Source of the DNA: DAMCZI01 sp032095175
GTDB lineage: Bacteria; Bacillota; Clostridia; Clostridiales; Caloramatoraceae
DNA: 64,000 bases
Reading direction: 5' to 3'
NCBI GenBank assembly: GCA_032095175.1
Contig: DAMCZI010000002.1
Location: 124,001-188,000 of the forward strand
Part shown: in pieces, positions 8,855 through 16,970 of the stretch
Position numbering within the stretch: the stretch's first letter is position 1
Layout: every line of letters begins with the position of its first letter
Position numbers and translations under genes: made by a program
Notes under the pieces: generated by a model
Seen by the model: only the letters and a program-made list of their open reading frames with translations
Told to the model about the DNA's origin: nothing
The model's database searches: none

Positions 8855-9013
8855 AGGCGTATTAAAGAAAATAACAAGTCAAGATTTTGAGGATATTTTG
8901 CGTCAGACGAGGAAATGAAAGCTCAAGCTAGTTGGGCTAACTTGAGCTTTCATTGACGAAGTATGACACAAAATAGACCAAAATATTAACTTGTTATTTT
9001 CTTTAATACGCCT
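8855..9013. mobile_element. MITE-like foldback element A, copy 1
   Basis: 159 bp, starting AGGCGTATTAAAG and ending with its inverted complement. The whole element can fold into one long hairpin with a central GAAAGCTCAAG/CTTGAGCTTTC stem. Nearly identical copies lie at 42078 and 60664. TTA flanks both sides here, a possible 3-bp target duplication. No coding capacity. Its right end enters the 3' end of the nucleotidyltransferase gene and supplies that gene's stop codon. Confidence 0.85.
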
Positions 9014-9446
9014 TAGCACCAAGTAATTCTTTAATTTGATTTACTAGTATATCATTCTCTTTTGCATGCCTAAGATAGAAATCTAAAGACTTTGACCAGA
9101 CAATTTGTTCATCTCTTGCTAATTTTACATCTTCTGCAGAAAAGTTCTCAGAGGAACCTTCATAAAAAAGGCAATGTATCTTTTCACCTCTCATGTAAAA
9201 GCAAAAATGCTTAAGACCAATGCTTTGCACATATCCAATTTCACTTGGCTTATATTCTTTAAATATACTTCTGATTTCATTTATACTTTCATAAGGGAAT
9301 ACAATATCTATATCATCCATATTAAACTCTATACCATGTACAAATACAGATGTTGAACCATCAAAATGATACTGTACATCATTAACTTCAAATATTTTTG
9401 CCAGTTCTTTTATTGCATCCCATTGATTTTGTATTTTTATATTCAT
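9003..9446 (-). CDS. Nucleotidyltransferase-fold protein, aminoglycoside-modifying-like
   Basis: About 147 residues from ATG 9446. FDGSTSVFVHG followed by DDIDIVF gives the G-S...D-x-D metal motif of the nucleotidyltransferase superfamily. The ATG overlaps the stop of the upstream kinase gene (ATGA), so translation is coupled; the Shine-Dalgarno is an 8-G run in the end of that gene. Pairing with an APH-type kinase suggests antibiotic or small-molecule modification, but this is inference. The last codons (about K-A-Y-stop) come from foldback element A, so the native C-terminus is lost or changed. Confidence 0.65.
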   Translation of the reverse strand: MNIKIQNQWDAIKELAKIFEVNDVQYHFDGSTSVFVHGIEFNMDDIDIVFPYESINEIRSIFKEYKPSEIGYVQSIGLKHFCFYMRGEKIHCLFYEGSSENFSAEDVKLARDEQIVWSKSLDFYLRHAKENDILVNQIKELLGAKAY

Positions 9447-10459
9447 AATGCCCCCCCCTTTAACCACTTTTCTAATTCAGAAATTTTATCTGCATAATGT
9501 CTAATAGCATTTATTGTTTCTATTACTTGGGTAGTTCCCATTTGTTGTTCTTCTTGGTCTGTACATTCAATCAATAAAGACCTTTTTAAATTATATTCTA
9601 GCCATCCTAATTTACCTAAAAAGCCATTTACTAAAACCATTCTCCAATCTGTTTCCAACATTCCATATCTCTTTTTATATCCCTCTATAAAAGCGAAAAA
9701 TCTTTCTTTATCAATCTCTCCTTTTTCATTTTCAGACCAGTAAATAGCTGTTTCAGTTAATTCTTGCATAGGATTTGTATAGCCAGCTGACTCCCAATCT
9801 ATAGTAATGGGATTTCCTTGATACCACATAACATTTTTAGGATCTAAATCTCTGTGGCTAATAACCATATCTTCTGCAAGCAGTTTATTCGAATTATTTG
9901 CCTGAGCATTCCACTCATAAAGCCTGTCTACAGTTTCAAGGAGTAAATTAACCCATACTGCATTATTTTCTTGTCCTTTTTGCAAATAGTAATTCCAATC
10001 CGTTAACTGTTCATCATCTGACCAATCATTTATTAATCCTAACTTCGAAAAATCTGTCATATGTATACCAGCAAGAATATCACCAACTTTTTCACAATGG
10101 ACTGTGCTGATTTCGCTTGGTTTTAGGCTTTTGCCCTCTACCCAATCGAACACAAGATAAAATTGCTTGTCTATTTCTTGAATAGAAGTACCATTAAATT
10201 TTTTAGTTGGAAGAGCTGGTATACTATTTTCTGCAATACTTACAATTCTCTCTGAATTGATATAGTTTTGCATTGCCGCAGGCCTGAGCATTATTTGAGG
10301 GTTTAATGCTTTAACTGCATATTTTCCTTGTGTAGTTTCAACAGAATACATTCTGTGTAGAAGACCACCAGATATTGCTTTAGGCACACCAACTATCTCT
10401 CCAAGCTCCAGCATGTTACATAATTTTTCAAATTGTAAATTGTACTGTATATCACTCAT
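9443..10459 (-). CDS. APH/choline kinase-family phosphotransferase
   Basis: 338 residues. The catalytic loop ISHRDLDPKNVMW (H-x-D-x-x-x-x-N) and the metal motif ITIDWESAG define the aminoglycoside phosphotransferase fold. The N-lobe Lys is in YAVKALN. AAGGAG precedes ATG 10459. APH-fold kinases phosphorylate antibiotics, homoserine, fructosamine or choline; the size and divergence do not identify the substrate. It is coupled by a 4-base overlap to the nucleotidyltransferase gene. Confidence 0.8.
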   Translation of the reverse strand: MSDIQYNLQFEKLCNMLELGEIVGVPKAISGGLLHRMYSVETTQGKYAVKALNPQIMLRPAAMQNYINSERIVSIAENSIPALPTKKFNGTSIQEIDKQFYLVFDWVEGKSLKPSEISTVHCEKVGDILAGIHMTDFSKLGLINDWSDDEQLTDWNYYLQKGQENNAVWVNLLLETVDRLYEWNAQANNSNKLLAEDMVISHRDLDPKNVMWYQGNPITIDWESAGYTNPMQELTETAIYWSENEKGEIDKERFFAFIEGYKKRYGMLETDWRMVLVNGFLGKLGWLEYNLKRSLLIECTDQEEQQMGTTQVIETINAIRHYADKISELEKWLKGGAL

Positions 10460-10470
10460 TTTTGTGCTCC

Positions 10471-10656
10471 TTACTTATATAATTCTGCCGCCTTTTCCGC
10501 TTCTTCTAATGAAATTTCTCCTTTTTCAAAATTCCACATTCCCGCAACTCCATTTAAATCCTTATGTGTCACTGGTCTAATCGTTAAGCCTTTTGTTCTA
10601 TATTCCATAAACTTAGGATGCTCTTTTAAATATGCAACGCCTGCTTTTGAGTACAT
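10471..10656 (-). CDS. Small protein of unknown function, possibly a fragment
   Basis: 61 residues, KEHPKFMEYRTKGLTIRP and a Glu/Ala-rich C-terminal helix being the only visible features. No convincing ribosome binding site. The frame is continuous with the repaired frame of the broken VOC gene upstream, separated by its TGA and eight codons. It lies 11 bp ahead of the phosphotransferase gene. No family recognised; it may be the tail of a lost gene. Confidence 0.4.
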   Translation of the reverse strand: MYSKAGVAYLKEHPKFMEYRTKGLTIRPVTHKDLNGVAGMWNFEKGEISLEEAEKAAELYK

Positions 10657-10677
10657 TTCTGAAGTTCCATTTGTACT

Positions 10678-11039
10678 TCATTCATTTTTCTCTCCCCCAA
10701 ATCCCAATTCGTTTCCGTCTAAGTCCACTATTGTAAATTTTCGAGTTCCCCAAGGAGTATCGTATCAAACAAAGGCTCAATAACATTACCCTTGTCTTTT
10801 AAGGTTTCCCAAAGCTCATCAACATTATCAACCTGAAAATTTAGTCTGCTATGGGATTTTTCCCCCTTCACTTCCATAATCGCAAACTTTGCACCTTCCT
10901 CCGATACAAAATCATAGTAAGTAGGATTATCAATAGGCCAGCCACCATCATTTTCAAAACCTAATCTTTCTTCATACCATTTTAATGACTTATTTATATC
11001 TGAAACATTTACTCTTACATGATTGAGACGTGTTTTCAT
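10678..11039 (-). pseudogene. VOC/glyoxalase gene broken by a 5-bp tandem duplication
   Basis: From ATG 11039 the reading is a VOC protein (LNHVRVNVSDINKSLKWYEE...). At 10757-10766 the plus strand has GTATCGTATC, a tandem copy of five bases. This shifts the frame and gives an early stop. Removing one GTATC restores TPWGTRKFTIVDLDGNELGFG, the normal VOC C-terminus, to a TGA at 10678. The gene was intact until very recently, or the duplication is a reversible switch or an assembly error. Confidence 0.85.
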
Positions 11040-11092
11040 TTATATATCACCCCTTCTAATATAAACCACCCTATATTTTGTATTATTTTACT

Positions 11093-11122
11093 ACTATAAC
11101 AAAACTTACTTAAAAATTGCAA
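11093..11122 (-). promoter_or_regulatory. Cassette-borne promoter overlapping attC core (copy 1)
   Basis: Minus strand TTGCAA, an 18-bp spacer, then TATAGT. The -35 box lies in the GTTGCAA core of the attC-like site. The same leader recurs before two other cassette genes (14399-14427 and 18733-18762). It would transcribe the VOC pseudogene and the genes behind it. Confidence 0.5.
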
Positions 11123-11241
11123 CTATTGTTTTTCATATTCATCATCAATCATCTTACCCATGAGGCTGATTAATGTGTTGTTGTAATTTCTTCAAAGACT
11201 TGTCTGCTCACAGTTATAGCAAATCAAAAATGTTGTTATTA
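11117..11241 (-). repeat. attC-like site, degraded
   Basis: Shares the ATCAATC...GAGGCTGATTAATGTGTTG stem and GTTGTAATTTCTTCAAAGACTTG arm with intact sites such as 26217-26334. Outer cores are GTTGCAA and TAATAAC. Located between the 3' end of the 67-residue gene's group and the VOC gene. Confidence 0.65.
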
Positions 11242-11269
11242 AAAATAACATATCCCGATATATACATTA

Positions 11270-11473
11270 TTAGTTAAGCTTTTCTTCATAGATAATTTTA
11301 TCTTCTTTGTTTAAACCTTTTAAAGACTTTATTTGGTATTTATGCTCATTTTCATTCCAATAAAAAATAAATATTCTGCTATCATCTAAATCATATTTTA
11401 ATACATTACCTTTATCATCTTCTGCTAACATTACAGTTATATTAGGGTCATTTACATAACCATATATTTTCAT
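11270..11473 (-). CDS. Small hypothetical protein (67 aa)
   Basis: 67 residues, acidic, soluble, MKIYGYVNDPNITVMLAEDD at the start; no family recognised. GGTGAAATAAGC lies ahead of the ATG. It is the last gene before a degraded attC site and lies 33 bp behind the next gene, so it is probably part of the same cassette or transcript as the three membrane-linked unknown genes upstream. Confidence 0.5.
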   Translation of the reverse strand: MKIYGYVNDPNITVMLAEDDKGNVLKYDLDDSRIFIFYWNENEHKYQIKSLKGLNKEDKIIYEEKLN

Positions 11474-11506
11474 AATGCTTATTTCACCTTTAATATGTGA
11501 GTTTCC

Positions 11507-11827
11507 CTAGCTATATGATACTTGCTTTGAATAATCTATTTTAGATCCAGCAACATTATCACCAGGATACCATTTGATTATACCTTTTTTAACAGTATCT
11601 GCTGAAAACCAATCCTTATATCTACATAAATATATTTTTCCACCCTTTAGATTAATTGTTTTAATTATATTGGAAGGCCCATAATGATAAGTCCTTTCTG
11701 ATTGCTGATGAGCTTTTAAAGGTAATAAGTTTCCATATGATAAAATAGAATATTTAAAGCATAATACTACAAGTACAATAGCTATAATCCACTCCATTGT
11801 TGCACAGTACTTTTCATTAATTTTCAC
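11507..11827 (-). CDS. Hypothetical membrane-anchored protein
   Basis: About 106 residues from a GTG at 11827 that has GAGG eight bases upstream; an ATG at 11887 has no site. One transmembrane segment, MEWIIAIVLVVLCFKYSIL, is followed by a polar domain with HYGPSNIIKTINLKGGKIYLCRYKDW. It overlaps the upstream gene by about 11 bases. No family recognised. The layout (tail outside the membrane) resembles the next gene. Confidence 0.5.
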   Translation of the reverse strand: MKINEKYCATMEWIIAIVLVVLCFKYSILSYGNLLPLKAHQQSERTYHYGPSNIIKTINLKGGKIYLCRYKDWFSADTVKKGIIKWYPGDNVAGSKIDYSKQVSYS

Positions 11828-12371
11828 TAATTTCACCCTCTTTTCCAAGTGAAATTTTAAGTTGATTTTTTCTATCATACCATTCAAGTTTTAGTGTTAT
11901 ATACTTTACATCTTCTCCTAATCTTTCGTATTCAATTATTCCATCCTGACCCCATATCTTCCCAGAAAAGCCTCCACCATGATTTTCATATTGCCTTCCT
12001 TTATCATCAAATACCTTTATTGCCCCTGCTGAGAAAGACCACCCTGGTTCATTTATTATAACTGCATATCTTATATACGTTTTATCTTGTGTATTAATAA
12101 TTCTCTTGATACGGATAGTATCTTTATCAATTTTAAAACCTTTTCCTACTTCAATCACCTGGGCTTTTTTTTCATTGACTAAACCCTTAATGTCCTTGTT
12201 ATAATATTTGCTTTCTGGTAAGTTGCTAAATCCACTTACAACCAGTATTATTAAGCAAATAGTTATTATCACTTTTCTTAACCCTTTTATTTTAACCACC
12301 TTCCTTAAATCCTTATTAAGGGCTCCTATATTACTTATAATTACATCTATATGTTTCTCATAAATGATCAC
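11817..12371 (-). CDS. Hypothetical membrane-anchored protein (DUF5643-like fold possible)
   Basis: 184 residues. A hydrophobic stretch at about 34-47 (VIITICLIILVVSGF) is followed by an extracytoplasmic domain rich in beta-strand sequence (IRIKRIINTQDKTYIRYAVI, WSFSAGAIKVFDDKGRQY). A GTG at about codon 34 with AAAAGG upstream could be the true start, making the segment a signal anchor. It abuts the next gene upstream. The beta-rich pattern recalls Gram-positive proteins said to be anti-sigma-like, but I cannot assign it. Confidence 0.5.
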   Translation of the reverse strand: MIIYEKHIDVIISNIGALNKDLRKVVKIKGLRKVIITICLIILVVSGFSNLPESKYYNKDIKGLVNEKKAQVIEVGKGFKIDKDTIRIKRIINTQDKTYIRYAVIINEPGWSFSAGAIKVFDDKGRQYENHGGGFSGKIWGQDGIIEYERLGEDVKYITLKLEWYDRKNQLKISLGKEGEISEN

Positions 12372-13268
12372 CTAAAACACACCTGGTACTAGATAGGCAA
12401 TATAAAGTCCAGTGACAAATGATACCACATTTGCAGCAAGAGCATATAGAGGTACAAGCCATTTTTTCGTTGAATCCATACTGCTGTATTTGTATAGCAG
12501 TATAGAAAATGTTTTTGCTTCTATTATAAACACCAGTGCTTCCATCCAAACATAATTAAAAATAAACATCATACTACCTTGGTTATAGTTGATGATATTA
12601 AGTAAAATGTTAAGTATTGACTGAGTAATAATGTTTACAACTCCAATAACCAAGAGCTGTTTTTTTGCTCTGAAGCCAAAGAGTAATGCAATTAAAATTT
12701 CTATGATTATAGTTGCAATAATTCTAGCAAAAAGAGAAATCAGTTCCCATTTATAATCATAACTTCTCTCTGCCTTTATGTTTTCTGAGAGTAAAATTGA
12801 TTGCATATCCATGCCTTTGACATCTACATTGTAGTAACTGTCAAAAGCATATCGTTCATATACTTCTTCACTAACAACAAGTTTGTCATATTCAGGGAAG
12901 TAGATTAAAATTTTAAACTTCTTAGGAGGATAATATCCCCAGATGAACCTGGAAGTTTTAGTACAATCACTAAAGTATTGCAGAAAATGATATCCGTCCT
13001 TATCTTTATAGGATACAAACTTTTCCCAAATCTCGTAATCTTCATCATCCTCATGGTATCTTTGATTATTAGGATGCTCGCCTAAGGCACTATGAGGTCC
13101 TATAGAAGTTACTTCAGATAGCAAAGTTACATAATATTTTTGATTTTCAAATCCTTTGAAATCAACCACAACCGAAGGCTTGGGACCTACATCTGCATAG
13201 GCTGTTCTTGGAATGACCATAAGTAACACCGCAGAAAATAATATCATAAAAAATATTATCTTTTTCAT
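12372..13268 (-). CDS. Hypothetical exported multispanning membrane protein
   Basis: 298 residues from ATG 13268, supported by GGTGGGG. A signal peptide (IIFFMILFSAVLLMVIPRTAYA) ends in an A-x-A cleavage site. A soluble domain to about residue 170 contains FENQKYYVTLLSEVTSIGPHS and WGYYPPKKFKILIYFPEYD; four or five transmembrane helices follow. First gene of a four-gene same-strand group. Architecture is clear, function unknown. Confidence 0.65.
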   Translation of the reverse strand: MKKIIFFMILFSAVLLMVIPRTAYADVGPKPSVVVDFKGFENQKYYVTLLSEVTSIGPHSALGEHPNNQRYHEDDEDYEIWEKFVSYKDKDGYHFLQYFSDCTKTSRFIWGYYPPKKFKILIYFPEYDKLVVSEEVYERYAFDSYYNVDVKGMDMQSILLSENIKAERSYDYKWELISLFARIIATIIIEILIALLFGFRAKKQLLVIGVVNIITQSILNILLNIINYNQGSMMFIFNYVWMEALVFIIEAKTFSILLYKYSSMDSTKKWLVPLYALAANVVSFVTGLYIAYLVPGVF

Positions 13269-13386
13269 AAACCCCACCTACCCTTATATTCAAATTAATT
13301 TTTATTACTTATCTTTTTACTTTGAAGAACTAAACAAAGTTATTTTAAGTTTGAAAATCTTACAAATACTGCTTCTATGTTTGGAC

Positions 13387-14349
13387 CTATTTAGCCAAAG
13401 AATTCATTGTCTCAATGATTTCCTCTTCAATTTCATCAATCCAATTACGAGGAATATTTTCTCTGTTTATAAGTGCCAGCATCACTACTATATCCGCTAT
13501 TTTTGATAGCTTATACCAATCTTCAGGTAATGTCTTTTGGCTCATAGCGTTATATCCCTCGGCAAAATGGCCTTTTGTTTTATCATCTATATACTCAGAA
13601 TAATTCTCTCTGGTTCTAAAAAGTTTCCCAATGTCATAATAACACGGTGCGGAAAAACAATATTCAAAATCGATAAACCATGGTGTATCATAAACATCTA
13701 TAAGGATATTGGAAGGAATAAAATCGCCATGACAGAATACATTTTTTTCTGATATCCGCTCTATTAAGTGGTGATTAGCATTAATGAAATGTTCTAAATC
13801 TCGCTTTACTATTTCGTTCAAATGTTTTCCTGGAATTCCATCAAGAAAGAATTTATACTGATTTTCAAATGGTGTTATTTGTTTCTTAATACATAAATCA
13901 TCATTTAATAATGCTGTGCTAGTGTATTCCTTTCTATGCAATAACGCAAGCATACTTCCGATTTTATAGGCAACATTGGTTGAGAAACCTTTATTTTTGG
14001 ATACATGCTCTCTTAATGTCAATCCATCAATGTATTGAAAAATCGCATAAGTATTATCAATTATGGTTTTACTGTTATCAAAATTTATTACCTCTGGTAC
14101 TTTAATAATATGATGAGCGTGCTTATAAGTTGCTATTTCAATATCACTATGGTCATTACTTTTAGGATAAACTTTAAGTAAATACTTTTTGTTGCTCGCT
14201 TCAACCATATAATTACTTGTACTCATTCCGGCTGTAATTGGAACTATATTTTGAATTAGAAGTCGATTATTGTATTTAGAAAATATAGTGTGAATATCAT
14301 CTGTGTCTACAGATTTAAAATCAAATAATCTATCGTTATTTTGCGACAT
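13387..14349 (-). CDS. APH-family phosphotransferase
   Basis: 320 residues. The catalytic loop is FCHGDFIPSNILI (H-x-D-x-x-x-x-N) and the metal motif WFIDFEYC. The N-lobe Lys is in KYLLKVYP. GGTGAGGTG lies ahead of the ATG. The fold covers aminoglycoside, macrolide and metabolite kinases. A cassette-type promoter lies about 50 bp upstream and an attC site bounds its 5' side, so it can be expressed by itself. Confidence 0.8.
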   Translation of the reverse strand: MSQNNDRLFDFKSVDTDDIHTIFSKYNNRLLIQNIVPITAGMSTSNYMVEASNKKYLLKVYPKSNDHSDIEIATYKHAHHIIKVPEVINFDNSKTIIDNTYAIFQYIDGLTLREHVSKNKGFSTNVAYKIGSMLALLHRKEYTSTALLNDDLCIKKQITPFENQYKFFLDGIPGKHLNEIVKRDLEHFINANHHLIERISEKNVFCHGDFIPSNILIDVYDTPWFIDFEYCFSAPCYYDIGKLFRTRENYSEYIDDKTKGHFAEGYNAMSQKTLPEDWYKLSKIADIVVMLALINRENIPRNWIDEIEEEIIETMNSLAK

Positions 14350-14398
14350 ATAATCACCTCACCTAATATAAAAAATCATTACTTCACCATTTTTTACT

Positions 14399-14427
14399 AT
14401 TATGACCAAACTTACTTAGAATTGCAA
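14399..14427 (-). promoter_or_regulatory. Cassette-borne promoter overlapping attC core (copy 2)
   Basis: Minus strand TTGCAA, 17 bp, CATAAT; the -35 box is part of the GTTGCAA core of the attC site at 14422-14543. The leader sequence AAGTAAGTTT between the boxes is shared with copies at 11.1 and 18.7 kb. It faces the phosphotransferase gene. Confidence 0.55.
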
Positions 14428-14543
14428 CTAATATTTCGTGTCCTCGACACCTTTCAAGCCATTCATGGGTTTGAAAGGTGTGTTGTGGCTACTTCGTAAG
14501 CTCACCCAAAACTGCCACAACGAACGGATACACTTTGTTATGT
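14422..14543 (-). repeat. attC-like site
   Basis: 122 bp imperfect palindrome with GTGTCC/GGATAC outer arms, a TTTCAAGCC/GGTTTGAAAG side stem and GTTGTGGC/GCCACAAC inner arms. Minus strand cores ACATAAC and GTTGCAA. Lies between the adenosine deaminase-like gene and the phosphotransferase gene. Confidence 0.8.
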
Positions 14544-14605
14544 ACAGTGGCAATTGCTATCCTGCTCATTTATTCATAGTTTAGTTTATACAACACGAAA
14601 TCTCT

Positions 14606-15568
14606 TTACAATATATAGTTATTTATTTCATTTAGACCTAATTCACGGATATCATTCAATTCTTCAGCAGTCATCAAACCAGCCTTAAAAAGGTTTAAAT
14701 ACTCCTGTGAAACTGTTTGGTTAAAGATTAATAAATCATCTGTATTAACTGTAACTGGAATTCCAAAATCATATAATTTTCTAATTGGATGGCAATCATA
14801 GTTTTTTACTCTTCCTAGCATAATATTACTCGATGGGCAAACATTTAGTTGTATTTTATGGTCAGCCAACCATCTCATAACATAACTAGAGTTTACTGCT
14901 GCAATTCCATGATGAACTTCATCAAGTTCTAATTCTTCTACACCCTCCATTACATCATCGGCAGTTCCAAATTCACCTATATGCGCCTTAAGCCTAAGGC
15001 CAGAATCTTTTGCACTTCTAAATATTTTTTTGAAATTTTTTATAGATTGAGCAAACTCATCGCCATTAATATCAATAGACTTAAACCAATTATATGACAA
15101 TATTTCATCAATCCTTGAATATGCACTATTAGTATTACAAGCCCTGTTGAATGTCAATTCAGGTAAAAATGTTGTATGTGGTGATAATTGCTTGTTAAAA
15201 TTATTAATAGTCTGTATGAATAAACCTATATCCATACCTCCAATTTTATTTTCCTCATCTATTTCAAAACTCATTGCTAATACACAGATATTATCCTCTG
15301 AAGCTTGTACAAATGCAGCTTCTAGACGATCTAAATAAGTACAATGTATTTTTATATTATCTTTATACCAATTATACATATGTGATAAAGATTCAAAAAC
15401 GGAAGGTGGTGGAATAACATTCATATTTGCCTTAGAAGCAACATATTTAATATTACCTCCAGCACCGGCATGGTTATGCAAATCACTTTTGGGAATTGAA
15501 CTTAGTCCAGCAATATTATGACTTTTTAAATATGTTTTGAAATCTTGTATCAATTTAAAATACCTCAC
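14606..15568 (-). CDS. Adenosine deaminase-like metal hydrolase
   Basis: 320 residues of the adenosine/AMP deaminase TIM-barrel family. SDLHNHAGAGG gives the H-x-H zinc ligands, HIGEF the catalytic Glu, VHHGIAA the third His, LNVCPSSN the typical strand and VTVNTDD the final Asp. Members deaminate adenosine or related purines. Family-level identity is firm; the substrate is not. The start is uncertain: GTG at 15568 or, with better GAGG spacing, TTG at 15553. Confidence 0.8.
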   Translation of the reverse strand: MRYFKLIQDFKTYLKSHNIAGLSSIPKSDLHNHAGAGGNIKYVASKANMNVIPPPSVFESLSHMYNWYKDNIKIHCTYLDRLEAAFVQASEDNICVLAMSFEIDEENKIGGMDIGLFIQTINNFNKQLSPHTTFLPELTFNRACNTNSAYSRIDEILSYNWFKSIDINGDEFAQSIKNFKKIFRSAKDSGLRLKAHIGEFGTADDVMEGVEELELDEVHHGIAAVNSSYVMRWLADHKIQLNVCPSSNIMLGRVKNYDCHPIRKLYDFGIPVTVNTDDLLIFNQTVSQEYLNLFKAGLMTAEELNDIRELGLNEINNYIL

Positions 15569-15655
15569 TTTAAGCTTATTAGTTGGTAAAATAATTACAG
15601 TATGAAGGTAACTTAAAATTAATGATTATAAGCCCCACCCCAATATTGCCATTGC

Positions 15656-15720
15656 ACATAACCTTCATGCATCGCAGACGTATGAATCACTTAGCCAGAC
15701 TTGGCTTAGTAATTTTATTT
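15656..15720 (-). repeat. Truncated attC-like site (one half)
   Basis: Begins with ACATAAC and continues CATCGCAGACG...TTAGCCAGACTTGGCTTAGTAATT, the left half of sites such as 28909-29033. The other half is missing; it breaks into unrelated AT-rich DNA before the CPBP gene's stop. Confidence 0.65.
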
Positions 15721-15772
15721 ATATTAAGGAGGAATGTGTATCGCTTGCATTCAATGTACTTTTAAAATAATA

Positions 15773-16576
15773 TTAATATGGTAATCCTAAAAAGCAGAAT
15801 CGAATTATATCAACTACACCATGAGCAATCATTGCTGAAGTTATATCACGCTTCCTCTGCAAAAGAGCAAATGGCAATCCAAATAGTAATGCCAATATAA
15901 GTATACTTATAACTCCTGAAACCATGCCATAATTAATAAATTGTTCCGGCGTATGTATCATAGTATGTGGAATTATCATCATAAAATAACAGACAAATTC
16001 TTCACCCTTTGTGTTTACCTGTCCTTCCAATAGATTTATACATAACGCATATATAAATGTTCTCAAAGCAATTTCTTCATATATTGCGGGACTAAGTGCA
16101 GTTAAAAAGCAAGAAAGACTAATTTTTAAATCAGTTGTTCTATTATTCAAAAGAAGATTAACTATTCCTAATATAATACCCACCATAAGTCCAATAATGA
16201 TACTTACAAATATAGGTTTTATAGTAGTTGATTTTAAAATTTTTACTGCATTGTTTTCATATCTATTAAATATACTAAATGTAGCTAAAGAACATAAAAA
16301 TGTAACCAAAAATGTTAGGACTGATGAAAATTTTATTCCCTGATATGCTATAAACACTAGAAGTCCATATGTTAATGAAATCAGTCTTTGTTTTTTGCTT
16401 GGAATTTTGTTTTTTATAAGAATTATAATAGCTAAGATTAGTACACATGCATCTAATATCAACCACATCATTTCTGTATGTCCAATGTTTGCATTTAATC
16501 CAAAATTAATTACGAATAGTAACATAAAAACTATAAATGATAACCAAATTTTTATTAGCCCCATTTTACACTTCAC
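15773..16576 (-). CDS. CPBP-family intramembrane metalloprotease
   Basis: 267 residues from a GTG behind GGAGGAG. At least seven hydrophobic helices. The CPBP/Abi active site is visible as EEIALRTFIYA (E-E-x-x-x-R), PHTMIH and AHGVVDIIR. Members process prenylated proteins in eukaryotes and are linked to bacteriocin self-immunity in Gram-positive bacteria. No bacteriocin gene is seen next to it. Truncated attC remnants lie on both sides. Confidence 0.8.
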   Translation of the reverse strand: MKCKMGLIKIWLSFIVFMLLFVINFGLNANIGHTEMMWLILDACVLILAIIILIKNKIPSKKQRLISLTYGLLVFIAYQGIKFSSVLTFLVTFLCSLATFSIFNRYENNAVKILKSTTIKPIFVSIIIGLMVGIILGIVNLLLNNRTTDLKISLSCFLTALSPAIYEEIALRTFIYALCINLLEGQVNTKGEEFVCYFMMIIPHTMIHTPEQFINYGMVSGVISILILALLFGLPFALLQRKRDITSAMIAHGVVDIIRFCFLGLPY

Positions 16577-16611
16577 AAATATCTCCTCCTTAACAAAAGT
16601 ATAAATAATCT

Positions 16612-16650
16612 ATATATACCTATCCAAACTGAGCCAAGCCCCATAATGAA
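16612..16650 (-). pseudogene. Internal remnant of nitroreductase gene
   Basis: TATATACCTATCCAAACTGA and the following bases up to CCCCATA are identical to 21148-21180 inside the nitroreductase gene. The match then jumps to DNA beside the GNAT gene. The junction shares CATA with both parents, which suggests deletion between short homologies after duplication of the nitroreductase-GNAT segment. Confidence 0.75.
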
Positions 16651-16889
16651 ATTTATTTTGCACTAAATTTGAGACTACAGCTTAAACTCCTTGTATAAAT
16701 ATTTAATTGCTGGAGCAACAGTCCAACCCACAGAATTCCAAAACTCTTCAGAACCAGGATTATTAATGTTAATAAAAAGAAATCCCGTAGTAATGCCAAC
16801 CTTTTTAAGTTCTTCCAATGAACGTTGTTCCATCTTTCTTCCAATACCTTTTTTCTATACTCGTTGTAAATTGCTGTATTATAAATAGA
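16646..16889 (-). pseudogene. 3' remnant of GNAT gene
   Basis: Almost identical to 21736-21982, covering the last 60 or so codons and 3' flank of the GNAT at 21769-22206 (ending ...GWTVAPAIKYLYKE). The copy lacks the first half and then runs directly into half an attC site. Together with the nitroreductase scrap it is the scar of a duplicated segment. Confidence 0.85.
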
Positions 16890-16956
16890 TGTGTTGTAGC
16901 TTCTTCATAGTCTTGGCCTATTTACTGCCACAACAAACTTTGATACATTGTTATGT
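16889..16956 (-). repeat. Truncated attC-like site (right half)
   Basis: GATGTGTTGTAGCTTCTTC to TTGTTATGT: the right half of an attC-like site, fused to the GNAT remnant at a shared GAT. The minus-strand core is ACATAAC, next to the 210-residue gene's stop. Confidence 0.7.
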
Positions 16957-16970
16957 GACATATGCTATTA

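Noticed and set aside
8855..9013. Element A as an attC or a CRISPR-like repeat
   Set aside because: Its ends are not integron cores, it is found far from the array at 42 and 60 kb, and copies are not regularly spaced. Foldback mobile element fits best.
12358..12549. Small ORF overlapping the exported membrane protein gene
   Set aside because: It lies wholly in another frame of that gene on the same strand and has no start signal.
16653..16844. Independent 63-residue gene
   Set aside because: It is the shifted reading of the GNAT 3' copy and matches 21.7-22.0 kb almost base for base.
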